NCBI GenBank assembly: GCA_028277515.1
Contig: JANQGC010000110.1
Location: forward strand, 1-47,545
Source: Anaerolineae bacterium
GTDB lineage: Bacteria; Chloroflexota; Anaerolineae; Promineifilales; Promineifilaceae
Direction: 5' to 3'
DNA length: 47,545 nt
How positions within the stretch are numbered: position 1 is the stretch's first letter; every line of letters starts with the position of its first letter. Below are positions 29,024 to 37,637 of this stretch, in pieces. The notes under the pieces were generated by a model. The model made no database searches. It had not been told where the DNA came from and saw nothing but the letters and a program-made list of their open reading frames with translations. The translations under genes were made by a program, and so were the position numbers.

Positions 29024-30244
29024 TTAAAGCTGTAATTGTTGCAAGACTGTGTCCAAATCTTTATCTCCGCGGCCGCTCAAATTGACGATGATAACTTGAT
29101 CGCGTTTCATTTCAGGTGCTCGTTTAAGAACTTCCGCAACGGCGTGTGCCGATTCGAGTGCCGGGATAATGCCCTCTGTTTTTGACAAGACCTGGAAGGC
29201 TTCAAGCGCCTCGTCATCTGTTGCATAAGTGTAGTAAGCGCGCTCCTGGTCGCGCATCCAGGCATGTTCAGGCCCTACACTCGGATAATCCAGGCCGGCG
29301 CTAATGCTGTGTGTCTCCATGATTTGGCCGTCTTTCGTTTGCATGACAAAACTTTTTGTGCCGTGCAACACCCCAATTCTGGCGATTGAGAGATCGCCAA
29401 AGCGTGCGGCGTGCTTTCCACTTTCAATCCCTTCGCCCCCGGCTTCAACGCCAATGAAGTCGACTTCATCGTCGTTTCGGAAAGCATAAAAGATGCCCAT
29501 AGCATTGCTGCCACCTCCAACACAGGCAATGATGGTGTCCGGAAGACGGCCGCATGCTTCTAAGACCTGGTCACGGGTTTCGATGCCAATGATGCTTTGA
29601 AAATCGCGAACCATCATTGGATAAGGATGAGGGCCTAATACCGATCCTAACAGATAATGGGTTGTATCCACGTTGGTTACCCAGTCACGGATCGCTTCGT
29701 TGATCGCATCTTTGAGCGTACGGCTGCCACTTTTTACGGGAACCACCTCCGCACCAAGCAGTTTCATGCGGTTTACATTGGGCTGTTGACGCTCAATATC
29801 GACTTCGCCCATATAGACAATGCAATCGATGCCTAGCAAAGCACAAGCGGTTGCCGACCCTACACCATGCTGTCCAGCACCGGTTTCGGCAACAATTCGT
29901 TTTTTGCCCATCCTTTTCGCTAACAATGCCTGGCCCAAGGCATTGTTAATTTTGTGGGCGCCTGTATGGTTGAGGTCTTCCCGTTTGAGATATATTCGTG
30001 CCCCACCAAGTTGTTCGGATAGCCGCTTAGCATAAGTCAGGGGAGATGGCCGGCCGACATAGGTTTTGAGGAGATAGGCGAATTCATCCTGGAAGGTTTG
30101 ATCTCTTTTTACATCATCATAGGCTTTAATTAGTTCTTCTATGGCGGGCATGAGGGTTTCGGGCACAAACTGACCGCCATAGGTGCCAAATTTACCCTGA
30201 TTGTTGGGGACGTTTTCTAATGGTTTGATCATCGTGTTATCCAT
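29024..30244 (-). CDS. trpB: Tryptophan synthase beta subunit
   Basis: TrpB joins indole and serine with PLP. The 406-residue protein is the common TrpB1 type: [19 protein letters not shown] at the start, PLP Lys98 in [24 protein letters not shown], the phosphate-binding [10 protein letters not shown], and C-terminal [13 protein letters not shown]. The start at 30244 or Met5 are both possible. An extended -10 lies at 30301. trpA is not adjacent, which is unusual since the two subunits work as a complex. Confidence 0.97.
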   Translation of the reverse strand: MDNTMIKPLENVPNNQGKFGTYGGQFVPETLMPAIEELIKAYDDVKRDQTFQDEFAYLLKTYVGRPSPLTYAKRLSEQLGGARIYLKREDLNHTGAHKINNALGQALLAKRMGKKRIVAETGAGQHGVGSATACALLGIDCIVYMGEVDIERQQPNVNRMKLLGAEVVPVKSGSRTLKDAINEAIRDWVTNVDTTHYLLGSVLGPHPYPMMVRDFQSIIGIETRDQVLEACGRLPDTIIACVGGGSNAMGIFYAFRNDDEVDFIGVEAGGEGIESGKHAARFGDLSIARIGVLHGTKSFVMQTKDGQIMETHSISAGLDYPSVGPEHAWMRDQERAYYTYATDDEALEAFQVLSKTEGIIPALESAHAVAEVLKRAPEMKRDQVIIVNLSGRGDKDLDTVLQQLQL

Positions 30245-30300
30245 TTTTAGATGTTACAGGTTTGTTGTCATTCCTTTTTTGCAGCGCCACAGTCAGCGAG

Positions 30301-30328
30301 ATTATAACAAGATTCAGTAGAATCGAAA
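30301..30328 (-). promoter_or_regulatory. Extended -10 promoter of trpB
   Basis: The minus strand has TGTTATAAT (30309-30301) with a weak TTTCGA 16 nt upstream. The predicted +1 near 30294 gives a 50-nt leader. No leader peptide rich in Trp was seen. Confidence 0.5.
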
Positions 30329-30440
30329 CAGATGCGCAAGTGTTGCGATAGTCAATTATTTCCCAACCGGTTCAATTGAGCACTAATTTGGCCCTGCAAT
30401 ACCTGTTTTTGAGTATTTGGAGTAAAAATCTGAATATGAT

Positions 30441-30469
30441 TTGCAATAGGTGCTGCAACTCCATACAAT
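30441..30469 (+). promoter_or_regulatory. Promoter of the APH-fold gene, near-leaderless
   Basis: TTGCAA (30441-30446), 17 nt, TACAAT (30464-30469). Predicted +1 is 30476, 3 nt before the ATG, with no room for a ribosome site. Confidence 0.6.
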
Positions 30470-30478
30470 GTTGCCGCG

Positions 30479-31720
30479 ATGAATGAGTCTCAAGTAGATG
30501 TCGTGCAGCTGCAAAAACGAGATCCTCAGGCCTGGACGGTATTGTTGTCAAACCATAAAGAGCTGCAGGATGTGATTGTCACGGCCGTTGTTGCCCAACC
30601 TCTGCAAAGAAATAATGACATATCAAATGAGACACGCCATATTACGCGTTATCTCGTTAGCCTGTCCAATCATTCCGATCCGGTTCCATTCATTAGTAAA
30701 AAAACGAGCGAGAAAGAAGCTCTATTTTATCGCCATATATCTCCTGCCATGCCATCAATCAGCCCTCATTGTTGGTATTCTCACTTATCTGAAAATCATT
30801 CCTGGATAGTGCTGGACGATGTTCCCAATCAGACCCAACCGGATAAGTGGCTGGGTAAAGATGTGGAAGAGATTTTACATCAATTGGCGATGATGCATAC
30901 GACTTTTTGGAACCGGCAAAATATTAATAAAAAGTTTCACTGGCTGCCCCATTTTGTAGGGCGCAAGGAAACCCAATATACCTGGAGCGATTTGGAGGAT
31001 GATTATGCTATCTACTTTGAGAAGGGACCCGCTGCTCCTTTGTCTGAGCATGCATTACAACATGTGGGGAGTCTCGCCCCAAAATTTTTAGAGGCTGCAA
31101 ATGGCCTGGCAGTTTTGCGGGCATTAAATGGGTGGCCTGGGGTTCTTGGTGAAAGTCATTTGGCTGCTGCGGCTGATTTGATTGATGATCCGGTTCCTAT
31201 GTTAGAACCGCTACTGCAACTTCCCGTTACCCTCATTCACGGCCGTTTGAAAACGAGCCATTGCCATCTTACCCTTTTTGGCGATCATCGATTCCTTGAT
31301 TGGGATAGCGTGGCTATTGGTCCAGGTATTTTTGATTTGGTTCATTTCCAGGAGGGATTGGAATTGGCATATTCTATGGCCAACAACGCCGATCACCATT
31401 ATAGAATCAGCCTGCCAATTACTGAAGAAACAGTAATCGACACCTACCTTCTGAACATGAAAACACAGCTTGGCAATCTATTTGATGCTCGCCAGGCGCG
31501 GATGGCCATTCCTGCTGCGCGTTGCTTATTCGTGCTCACACATTGGTTTCCACAATTTGCATCCTGGTTTGGAAACATGCCTAATCAATACGTATGGCAA
31601 AAAGTTAATAGAATGTCAAGCACGAATCTCGATCAGCAAAAAGTTCAAAATATGGTTGGGGTTAGTTCACACTTGAAAAGAGTCTTTCAACGGTTTCTTC
31701 AATCATATAGAATGCTGTAG
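30479..31720 (+). CDS. Aminoglycoside-phosphotransferase-fold protein with degenerate catalytic loop
   Basis: The 413-residue protein matches the APH/choline-kinase fold: a SWIVLDDVP hinge (109-116), LHQLAMMHTTFW helix, then VTLIHGRLKTSHCHLTL (250-266) and FLDWDSVAIGPGIFDLVHF (272-290). Known members read HGDxxxxN: the catalytic Asp is Arg256 here and the metal-binding Asn is His. The DxD-like LDWD (Asp274, Asp276) is kept. Phosphotransfer is therefore doubtful; it may be a pseudokinase or use another chemistry. The substrate is unknown. Divergent from trpB. Confidence 0.7.
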   Translation: MNESQVDVVQLQKRDPQAWTVLLSNHKELQDVIVTAVVAQPLQRNNDISNETRHITRYLVSLSNHSDPVPFISKKTSEKEALFYRHISPAMPSISPHCWYSHLSENHSWIVLDDVPNQTQPDKWLGKDVEEILHQLAMMHTTFWNRQNINKKFHWLPHFVGRKETQYTWSDLEDDYAIYFEKGPAAPLSEHALQHVGSLAPKFLEAANGLAVLRALNGWPGVLGESHLAAAADLIDDPVPMLEPLLQLPVTLIHGRLKTSHCHLTLFGDHRFLDWDSVAIGPGIFDLVHFQEGLELAYSMANNADHHYRISLPITEETVIDTYLLNMKTQLGNLFDARQARMAIPAARCLFVLTHWFPQFASWFGNMPNQYVWQKVNRMSSTNLDQQKVQNMVGVSSHLKRVFQRFLQSYRML

Positions 31721-31823
31721 TTGCAAAATGGTAATTCGTCTGACCATTATCTCCCTTTCACAATTCCAAAATAAAAGAAACATATTTATATAATAATCGT
31801 ATAGGTAATTGAATTTGTGTGAC

Positions 31824-31916
31824 CTAAAATTTGACAGCTCGATTAAATGGTTTTCGCCCACGTATCAAGTGAAAGTTGTCAAATTTCAGTGCAAATGATT
31901 TTTAACAGTGTATTGA
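31824..31916. repeat. Palindromic dispersed repeat, copy 2
   Basis: AAATTTGACAGCT (31827-31839) faces AGTTGTCAAATTT (31874-31886), one G-T wobble in 13. The loop shares ATTAAATG, TTTTCGCC and TATCAAGTGAAA with copy 1, and the 3' flank shares ATTTTT and AGTGTATTGA. It lies between the APH-fold gene and the DUF456 gene. Confidence 0.8.
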
Positions 31917-31946
31917 AAATCGTGTGCAATCTAGGATTTTAAATTA

Positions 31947-32453
31947 GTGGAATCATTAATTGTTGGTGCTTTAGGTTTTGGAATAGCGGTTGCCTTCATT
32001 CTGCTTGGAGTAGTGGGCATCATTATACCTATCCTGCCAGGAATGCTTTTGGTTTGGTTTACCGTCATCGTGTATGCCTGGAGGACGGGATTTGAAAGCA
32101 TTGGCTGGGCTTCTATTTCAATTATCACTATCATTGCATTGATAACGGGTTTATCTAACCTTTGGTTGCCTCTATTAGGTGCGAAGAAAATAGGCGCAGC
32201 AAGAATGGCCATCTTTTTAGGGGTCATAGGGGCAATATTGGGAACTTTCATTATTCCAATTCCTTTATTAGGAACGGTGATTGGATACGCAATTGGTGTG
32301 TTTTTGGGCGAATACTTAAAACAGCGCGATTTAAGATTAGCTTTGCGAGCCAGTTTTGGCGGTGTGGCGGGGTGGGGAATTGCCACGGTTGTAGAAATAG
32401 GCGGGGCCTTGTTGATTCTGATTATTTTTATTTTCCAGGTGCTTACCGCTTAA
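31947..32453 (+). CDS. DUF456 family membrane protein
   Basis: The 168-residue protein has about four or five hydrophobic helices with Gly-rich packing. DUF456 hallmarks include LLGVVGIIIPILPGMLLVW at the start and GTFIIPIPLLGTVIGYAIGVFLGEY. The start is GTG at 31947. The only nearby purine run, AGGAT, is far away. The function of the family is unknown. It is followed after 10 nt by a second membrane protein gene, probably in the same transcript. Confidence 0.83.
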   Translation: MESLIVGALGFGIAVAFILLGVVGIIIPILPGMLLVWFTVIVYAWRTGFESIGWASISIITIIALITGLSNLWLPLLGAKKIGAARMAIFLGVIGAILGTFIIPIPLLGTVIGYAIGVFLGEYLKQRDLRLALRASFGGVAGWGIATVVEIGGALLILIIFIFQVLTA

Positions 32454-32463
32454 AGGAATAAAA

Positions 32464-32844
32464 ATGTCTGCTGAAGTAATTCGTGATATTGGTATTGTAA
32501 TTTTTGGTCTCATGAGCGTCAGTTTGATCCTGGCGGGCTTTTTGTTTCTGTTCGTGATTAGACGATTGAAACAACTGAACGTTCCTAAAGATGCTGGCTT
32601 TGGCGAAACATTACTCTATACGCCATTTCTGGTTGTCGTGTTTATCGACCTGCTTGATTTTGCCCTGGATATCCTGGCTGTTCCATTCTCCTGGGCAGTG
32701 TTAGATCGATTGGGACTAAAAGCGCTTAGAAATATTGCCGCGTTTGAGGCTTTATTGCCTTTTACTCAGATGATTCCTACCATGACCTTGGCGTGGATTG
32801 CTGCTCGAATTTTCGGACTCAGACTTGATGTACTTACAAAGTAG
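32464..32844 (+). CDS. Small conserved membrane protein, function unknown
   Basis: The 126-residue protein has three or four predicted helices (about 8-30, 50-70, 75-95 and 100-118) and no recognised motif. AAAGGAA sits 5 nt before the ATG. It follows the DUF456 gene by 10 nt, so the two probably act or are at least made together. I do not recognise the family. Confidence 0.6.
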   Translation: MSAEVIRDIGIVIFGLMSVSLILAGFLFLFVIRRLKQLNVPKDAGFGETLLYTPFLVVVFIDLLDFALDILAVPFSWAVLDRLGLKALRNIAAFEALLPFTQMIPTMTLAWIAARIFGLRLDVLTK

Positions 32845-32850
32845 TGCGCC

Positions 32851-34728
32851 CTAAAGTCCCCGACTCCGCTCGAGTCTTTTTAATTCATCGTCAATGATAT
32901 ATGAATCATATTGTTCGCCCCCGAATAATGCCGGGTTGTAATCGAGCCAGCTTTGCAAAATTGCGTAATCGCCTCTTACATATAAGGGAATAAGAGGTGT
33001 AATGCCTCCCTCACCAAACAGTAAATTTTCAACCTCACGATATAGCTCCTTTCTTTCTTCATATTGAGGCGTTAGTTTTGCCTGGCGTAAAATCCTGTCA
33101 ACATCGGAGCACGGACGGTTCTGACGATTCTCCCCATCTGTGCAATGTAATAGATCTGATAATAGATTATGGGCATCGGGGTAGGCTGGGGGCCATGCCA
33201 ATTCCCATATGTCAGGTTTGTTGTTTTCAGAGTATCTACTTGTATTTATAAGCAATTTGCCGAATTCAATCTGTTCCAAAACAATTGATTGCTCATCACA
33301 ATCCAATTCTCGTATCCACATTCTGCGCACAATTTCTGCTTGCAGCAATGAGAGATCGGCCGTACTTACAAGGAAAGTAATGGGTGGGATGAGTCGGCAG
33401 CTCCGAAAACTGCTGCGATCCATTTCATGTCGGGCAGCATCGGGGCTAAAACCCGTGCCAATTTCATCAATTGGCGGAGAGCCGAAGACCCCCGGAGGGG
33501 TGAAATGTCGTAACGGTAATGCTCTTCCTTCAAGCATGTCTTCAATTAATTGTTCACGATCAATGGCAGCACTAAAAGCGCGTCTCACTTGAGGTTCACT
33601 GAACACAACGCTATCAAAATTGAAACCCAAATAGAAAATCGTTTGATTTGTGATAAGCCTCGCTTTTAGTGGCGTTTGATCAAGGAATTCTTCACGTAAT
33701 TCAGGCGGCAGTACGCCGGCATCCAATTTTTTTTCTTGAAACGCTTCAAAAATTTCGTTCTCATCCATCTGAAAGATTATATTGACGGTATCAATATTTC
33801 CTTTCATTTCAACCGGCCACATTGGATTTCGATTCATTTGCAGCGCTTCGTCGGAGAAAATAGTTTCGGAAGGGATAAATGGTCCATTTGTTAAAATATT
33901 TTCAGGAATTTGCCAACTATTAACTAAATCACCATTTATATTCCTCATAACGTTGCCAAATTCTTCAATTTGCTCAATCGGTACCAGGTGGGCTTGTGGA
34001 AGAGATAATAGGGTCAGGATGTAACTTCCCGGTTCAATTAGATCGATAACGACCGTATTGTCATCTACGGCAATTACGCCAAATTGGAGGTTATCATCCC
34101 CGACTGTTTCTGCGGCTTCATGTATCTCTTGACACCCCTGGATGATGAAGAAAACAAAAGCATCTGGTGTGTTTGTATTTCCATCACAAATACGGAGGAA
34201 TGTTTGGACAACATCATGGGCGGTAACAGGTCGCATTGGTTCAACAATCCACTCTTGTGTGAAATTTGATGGTGGATCGGCCGGTTTTAGCCAGTAAATA
34301 TCGTCTCGCAGCGTAAATTCCCATCGTAACCCATCGGGGCTAACATTCCATGATTTTGCCAATTCAGGTTCTATTACTTCTGTCTGGTGGTTAAAGTTCG
34401 TAAGTCCGACAAATAGATTTTCAACTAAATCGTAGCTATTTTTTTGTTGTGCCAACTGTGGATCAAGCTCAGGCAAGTTCCCCGAAAATGCCAGGTCGAG
34501 AGTGACCGGCATGTCAACATTTTCCGGCGGTTCCGGCGTTGCTGTTGCTGTTGGTTCAATTTCTATGATGCGCGTGATGACAATTTGCTCGTCACCTAGT
34601 TGTACGACTTCCGTAACCTCTACCATTTGTGGTTGGGGAGGTGTGCAAGCTGACAGCAAAAGAATAATAACTATAAAAACAAATTTTCCCGCTCTTAAGG
34701 TAAATTGTGAGGGGTTTTTGGTATACAT
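32851..34728 (-). CDS. Peptide/oligopeptide-type ABC transporter solute-binding lipoprotein
   Basis: The protein (625 residues from this start) opens with a lipoprotein signal: basic N-terminus, FVFIVIILLLSAC lipobox, Cys28. A Pro/Thr-rich linker follows, then an SBP_bac_5 fold: ELDPQLAQQKNSYDLVENLFVGL, ELAKSWNVSPDGLRWEFTLRDDIYW, NGPFIPSE, FYLGFNFD and VRRAFSAAIDREQLI. It would bind peptides, nickel or similar solutes outside the cell. A longer frame starts at 34914 but its first 62 residues have no signal. The ATG at 34728 lies exactly at the predicted +1. No permease or ATPase genes are adjacent (orphan). Confidence 0.9.
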   Translation of the reverse strand: MYTKNPSQFTLRAGKFVFIVIILLLSACTPPQPQMVEVTEVVQLGDEQIVITRIIEIEPTATATPEPPENVDMPVTLDLAFSGNLPELDPQLAQQKNSYDLVENLFVGLTNFNHQTEVIEPELAKSWNVSPDGLRWEFTLRDDIYWLKPADPPSNFTQEWIVEPMRPVTAHDVVQTFLRICDGNTNTPDAFVFFIIQGCQEIHEAAETVGDDNLQFGVIAVDDNTVVIDLIEPGSYILTLLSLPQAHLVPIEQIEEFGNVMRNINGDLVNSWQIPENILTNGPFIPSETIFSDEALQMNRNPMWPVEMKGNIDTVNIIFQMDENEIFEAFQEKKLDAGVLPPELREEFLDQTPLKARLITNQTIFYLGFNFDSVVFSEPQVRRAFSAAIDREQLIEDMLEGRALPLRHFTPPGVFGSPPIDEIGTGFSPDAARHEMDRSSFRSCRLIPPITFLVSTADLSLLQAEIVRRMWIRELDCDEQSIVLEQIEFGKLLINTSRYSENNKPDIWELAWPPAYPDAHNLLSDLLHCTDGENRQNRPCSDVDRILRQAKLTPQYEERKELYREVENLLFGEGGITPLIPLYVRGDYAILQSWLDYNPALFGGEQYDSYIIDDELKRLERSRGL

Positions 34729-34734
34729 TAGGAC

Positions 34735-34763
34735 ATCGTAGCTTATAGGAAATTTAGTGACAA
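34735..34763 (-). promoter_or_regulatory. Promoter of the solute-binding lipoprotein, leaderless
   Basis: The minus strand reads TTGTCA (34763-34758), exactly 17 nt, then TACGAT (34740-34735). The predicted +1 is 34728, the A of the ATG. This decides the start and makes the lipoprotein signal N-terminal. Confidence 0.6.
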
Positions 34764-34814
34764 ATTTCTCAATAAAATTCTCACTCCAAAAATGATTATA
34801 TTCAGCTCTCAGAT

Positions 34815-34843
34815 TTGCGATGATGTATTGCGGAGTGTAAACT
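34815..34843 (+). promoter_or_regulatory. Promoter of the receiver-GAF-PAS gene, near-leaderless
   Basis: TTGCGA (34815-34820), 17 nt, TAAACT (34838-34843). Predicted +1 is 34850, 4 nt before the ATG, with no ribosome site. Confidence 0.55.
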
Positions 34844-34853
34844 AAACACCGAA

Positions 34854-36104
34854 ATGAGTGAAACAGTTCTTGTTGTTGACGACTCCCTAGAGACAGTAGA
34901 TTTTCTGATAACAACTATTCTTGAACCAAAAGGATTCAATGTTATATCTGCGGTAAATGGTCTCATGGGTTTAGAGATGGCTATCTCTGAAAAACCGGAT
35001 CTGATGATCACCGATCAACAGATGCCTCATTTGACCGGTTTGGAGTTGTTGCAAAAGCTGCGGGAAAGAGAAATTAATATTCCTGCCATTCTCATGACCG
35101 GACGTGGTTCAGAGGAAACGGCGGTCACTGCCTTTCGCCTGGGTATTCGGGATTACATCATTAAACCTATTGATGTAGAGGAAATGAGCGAATCAATTGA
35201 TTTGGCACTTCGTGAAAACCGCTTGGAGAGAGAACGGGATCAGCTGGTTGATCAATTGATGAGTAGCAATTCCCAGCTTCAAAGAAGGGCGCAGGAATTA
35301 AATGTTCTATATGGGGTTGGGAAATCTGTTTCATCTTCTCTCGACCTGGAAGAGGTTTTGCACCGGGTTGTGGAAGCGGCCGTCTATGTTGTAGGGGCAG
35401 AAGAGGGTTCTTTAATGCTCCTGGATCGGGAAAGAAATGAACTGTATATTCGTGCTTCCTGGAACCTTGATTCTAAAGCCCAGTCCGTTCGGAAGCGAGT
35501 TACTGACAGCCTGGCCGGGCGGGTTTTACAAACTAAGCGCCCTGTCGCCATCGGGAATGATTCGCCAACTGAGCGGATTCACACAGCGTTATTGGTCAAG
35601 TCGTTAATTTATGTCCCATTGGTATTACAGGAAGAGGCTATTGGCGTTTTAGGGGTTATGAACTATAAGCATGATAGTTCATTTGATGGCGACGATACGC
35701 GCGCCCTATCCGCCCTGGGTGGATATGCCACTATTGCCATCAACAATGCCAATGTATACCGGGAGATTGCGCGGGAGCGCAATATTTTGAGTGCCGTTGT
35801 TGACGAAAATGACGATCCGGTATTTGTTATTGATGATCGCAACCGGTTGATTCTGCTTAATTCAGCGGCAAAGTATTTGTTAGAATTGGATGACAGCAAC
35901 TGGATAGAGAAACCAGTGACGGACTTTGTTAGAAATGAAGCGCTGCTTCAATTTATGATGAACCACGGGGATGAGTCATTTTATCCCGAACAAACAATAT
36001 CATTAGGGAATGGCCATCAATTCCTCGCTAATCTATCTGTTATTTCAGGGGGGACCCGTTACATTTTGTTGCGTCAAATTCAGCAGCAGTCAAACACAAC
36101 CTAG
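34854..36104 (+). CDS. Receiver-GAF-PAS signalling protein
   Basis: The 416-residue protein has a CheY-type receiver (1-120: Asp9/Asp10, phosphoacceptor Asp54, Thr82, Lys104), a helical coiled-coil linker (about 118-150), a GAF domain (about 155-305), a second helix, and a PAS-like domain (about 320-410, VVDENDDPVFVIDDRNRLILLNSAA). There is no kinase, HTH, GGDEF or phosphatase output. It probably relays a signal to a partner. The divergent gene is a solute-binding lipoprotein. Ends 4 nt into the convergent 73-residue gene. Confidence 0.88.
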   Translation: MSETVLVVDDSLETVDFLITTILEPKGFNVISAVNGLMGLEMAISEKPDLMITDQQMPHLTGLELLQKLREREINIPAILMTGRGSEETAVTAFRLGIRDYIIKPIDVEEMSESIDLALRENRLERERDQLVDQLMSSNSQLQRRAQELNVLYGVGKSVSSSLDLEEVLHRVVEAAVYVVGAEEGSLMLLDRERNELYIRASWNLDSKAQSVRKRVTDSLAGRVLQTKRPVAIGNDSPTERIHTALLVKSLIYVPLVLQEEAIGVLGVMNYKHDSSFDGDDTRALSALGGYATIAINNANVYREIARERNILSAVVDENDDPVFVIDDRNRLILLNSAAKYLLELDDSNWIEKPVTDFVRNEALLQFMMNHGDESFYPEQTISLGNGHQFLANLSVISGGTRYILLRQIQQQSNTT

Positions 36105-36322
36105 GAGGACATCCCAAGCCAAAAGTGACCAGGCAAAATGGTTTTGGCCGGCTGTACTTTAACGGCATCAATCTTTTTTTCTGAACTCAACGCCTGTTTA
36201 TTTACAAAACAAAGGTCGGGCAGGTGGCCATATTTATCCTCATAATATTCGGCCGCCCGGCGCACTTTGTCCTCAATGCTCCTTTTTTGGTCCGTATCTA
36301 ACCACATCATTCCAACATTCAT
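36101..36322 (-). CDS. Conserved small protein, function unknown
   Basis: The 73-residue protein starts MNVGMMWLDTDQKRSIEDKV, then RRAAEYYEDKYGHLPDLCFVNKQA, and ends LPGHFWLGMS. It reads as a compact conserved domain rather than a shadow frame, and has a strong AGGAGGA ribosome site. It lies 36 nt after the FtsK-like gene and would share its SOS-box transcript. Start and size look right; no function can be stated. Confidence 0.72.
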   Translation of the reverse strand: MNVGMMWLDTDQKRSIEDKVRRAAEYYEDKYGHLPDLCFVNKQALSSEKKIDAVKVQPAKTILPGHFWLGMSS

Positions 36323-36358
36323 TTTAGTCCTCCTATCTATAGTTTCTTTTTGAAGATC

Positions 36359-37549
36359 TTAAGCTACCTTCACAACTCCATCTTCTAGCATAAACGACTT
36401 TGTGCCCTCATCTACTGCTGATGGTGAGTGTAACTGAACTCTAGTTGATAAGGGATGGGCAAGTAATATTGGTCTTTTTTGATAAAGTTTAGATAAGCCC
36501 ATATGTAAGTCATAATCATCAATGTAGGCTGCCTGGAAGCGCGTGTGATTTCCCGCTCCTTTTAGGAGGAAGTCTCCTTGCCCTAGCAAGTCGGTTGTCC
36601 GGCTATATGCCGCTTCAATAGCATCACTCATTTCTGTTTCTTTTTCCCAGCCTACAATACGTGACTGCAAATTAGTAAGTAAATGAGGGCTGAAGTGAGA
36701 AGAATCAGGTTGGCGTGTGGCTAAGACAAGGTGAATACCGGATGAAGCACCACGCTCAGCGATCCGGTTTATAGCTTCTTTAATTTTTCGTCCACCTCTT
36801 TCAAGAACAGTTGCAGTTTGATCGATAAACACAATGATCCGAGGAAGCTTGAATAAATGCTCACTACGATAATTCATTTCACGCACTAGAAATTGCAAAA
36901 TTTCTGAAATTTCCGTCTGGCGCGAAACAACATCGGTGAGCATATGGGGTAAATAGTTTAGTGGCCGTAATTTGTCTGATTGGTTGTTCAGTTTATTATT
37001 TTTTGAGGCAATGGGATCGATAATAATAAATTGTGCATCGGCCTGTCGATTGGTTAGCGCAAGTGAGGCAGCCATCGTGCGCAGAAGTTCTGTTTTCCCG
37101 GCATTCTCCGCTCCGGAAATCAAGATATTTGGTGTTGCTGATTGTGCAAAATTATGGTGAGCAACCATGCCATTTTCAGCGAATCCAAGAATTGCCGTAT
37201 TTAATATTGGATTTTTTATTCTCGACATCAAATCCAAGAGGGAGACTGCCGGTTCAAAGGGGCGTGTTACCTCAAGCTGTAACTGACCATCTTCGGTTGT
37301 CAAACGCAACCCCTCAATCCCCAATGCTTTTTTGAATTCTTCTTTGAGTTGCTTTAGTTTTTCAAGTCCCGCTGAAATAGGGGATTGAAAACTAAATGTG
37401 AAAGAATTCTTATTAGCGACCCCATTGATATAGTTTTGAGGAGTCCCGTTTACATCCAGCACATTTTGAATTTGGCTGGCCTGAACTTGAAGATGATATT
37501 GCAAGCGTTCATCCTGGTAGGAATCTTGATTATAGTCAGGCATAAGCAT
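36359..37549 (-). CDS. FtsK/SpoIIIE-like DNA translocase behind a LexA box
   Basis: The 396-residue protein (this start) has an FtsK alpha/beta-like part (about 45-110), then an ATPase core with P-loop GAENAGKT at 146-153, Walker B RIIVFID at 237-243, and the downstream GIHLVLATRQPDSS and SRIVGWEK segments typical of FtsK motors. It lacks membrane helices, and no clear gamma wHTH domain is seen, so it is a soluble, short form. The ATG at 37549 was chosen because the longer frame runs through the SOS box into the lexA terminator. It is expected to be LexA-controlled. Confidence 0.82.
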   Translation of the reverse strand: MLMPDYNQDSYQDERLQYHLQVQASQIQNVLDVNGTPQNYINGVANKNSFTFSFQSPISAGLEKLKQLKEEFKKALGIEGLRLTTEDGQLQLEVTRPFEPAVSLLDLMSRIKNPILNTAILGFAENGMVAHHNFAQSATPNILISGAENAGKTELLRTMAASLALTNRQADAQFIIIDPIASKNNKLNNQSDKLRPLNYLPHMLTDVVSRQTEISEILQFLVREMNYRSEHLFKLPRIIVFIDQTATVLERGGRKIKEAINRIAERGASSGIHLVLATRQPDSSHFSPHLLTNLQSRIVGWEKETEMSDAIEAAYSRTTDLLGQGDFLLKGAGNHTRFQAAYIDDYDLHMGLSKLYQKRPILLAHPLSTRVQLHSPSAVDEGTKSFMLEDGVVKVA

Positions 37550-37566
37550 CACTAATTTGAAACAAA

Positions 37567-37578
37567 GAACATATGTTC
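37567..37578 (-). promoter_or_regulatory. LexA (SOS) box upstream of the FtsK-like gene
   Basis: GAACATATGTTC is a perfect palindrome fitting the Gram-positive GAACN4GTTC LexA consensus, about 18 nt before the chosen ATG. A TACAAT -10 (37587-37582) puts +1 at about 37575, inside the box. Confidence 0.8.
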
Positions 37579-37590
37579 TAAATTGTAGCA

Positions 37591-37621
37591 AAAAAGATGG
37601 ACGGGATAACGCCCGTCCATC
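37591..37621 (-). terminator. lexA terminator
   Basis: A perfect 10-bp hairpin (GATGGACGGG / CCCGTCCATC, 6-nt loop) is followed on the minus strand by six T. It ends the lexA transcript 16 nt after its stop and isolates the FtsK-like gene. Confidence 0.85.
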
Positions 37622-37637
37622 CGATGAAAATTAAAAT

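Noticed and set aside
32851..34914. Long start for the solute-binding protein at 34914
   Set aside because: The extra 62 residues have no signal peptide and would overlap the promoter; the lipobox is N-terminal only from 34728.
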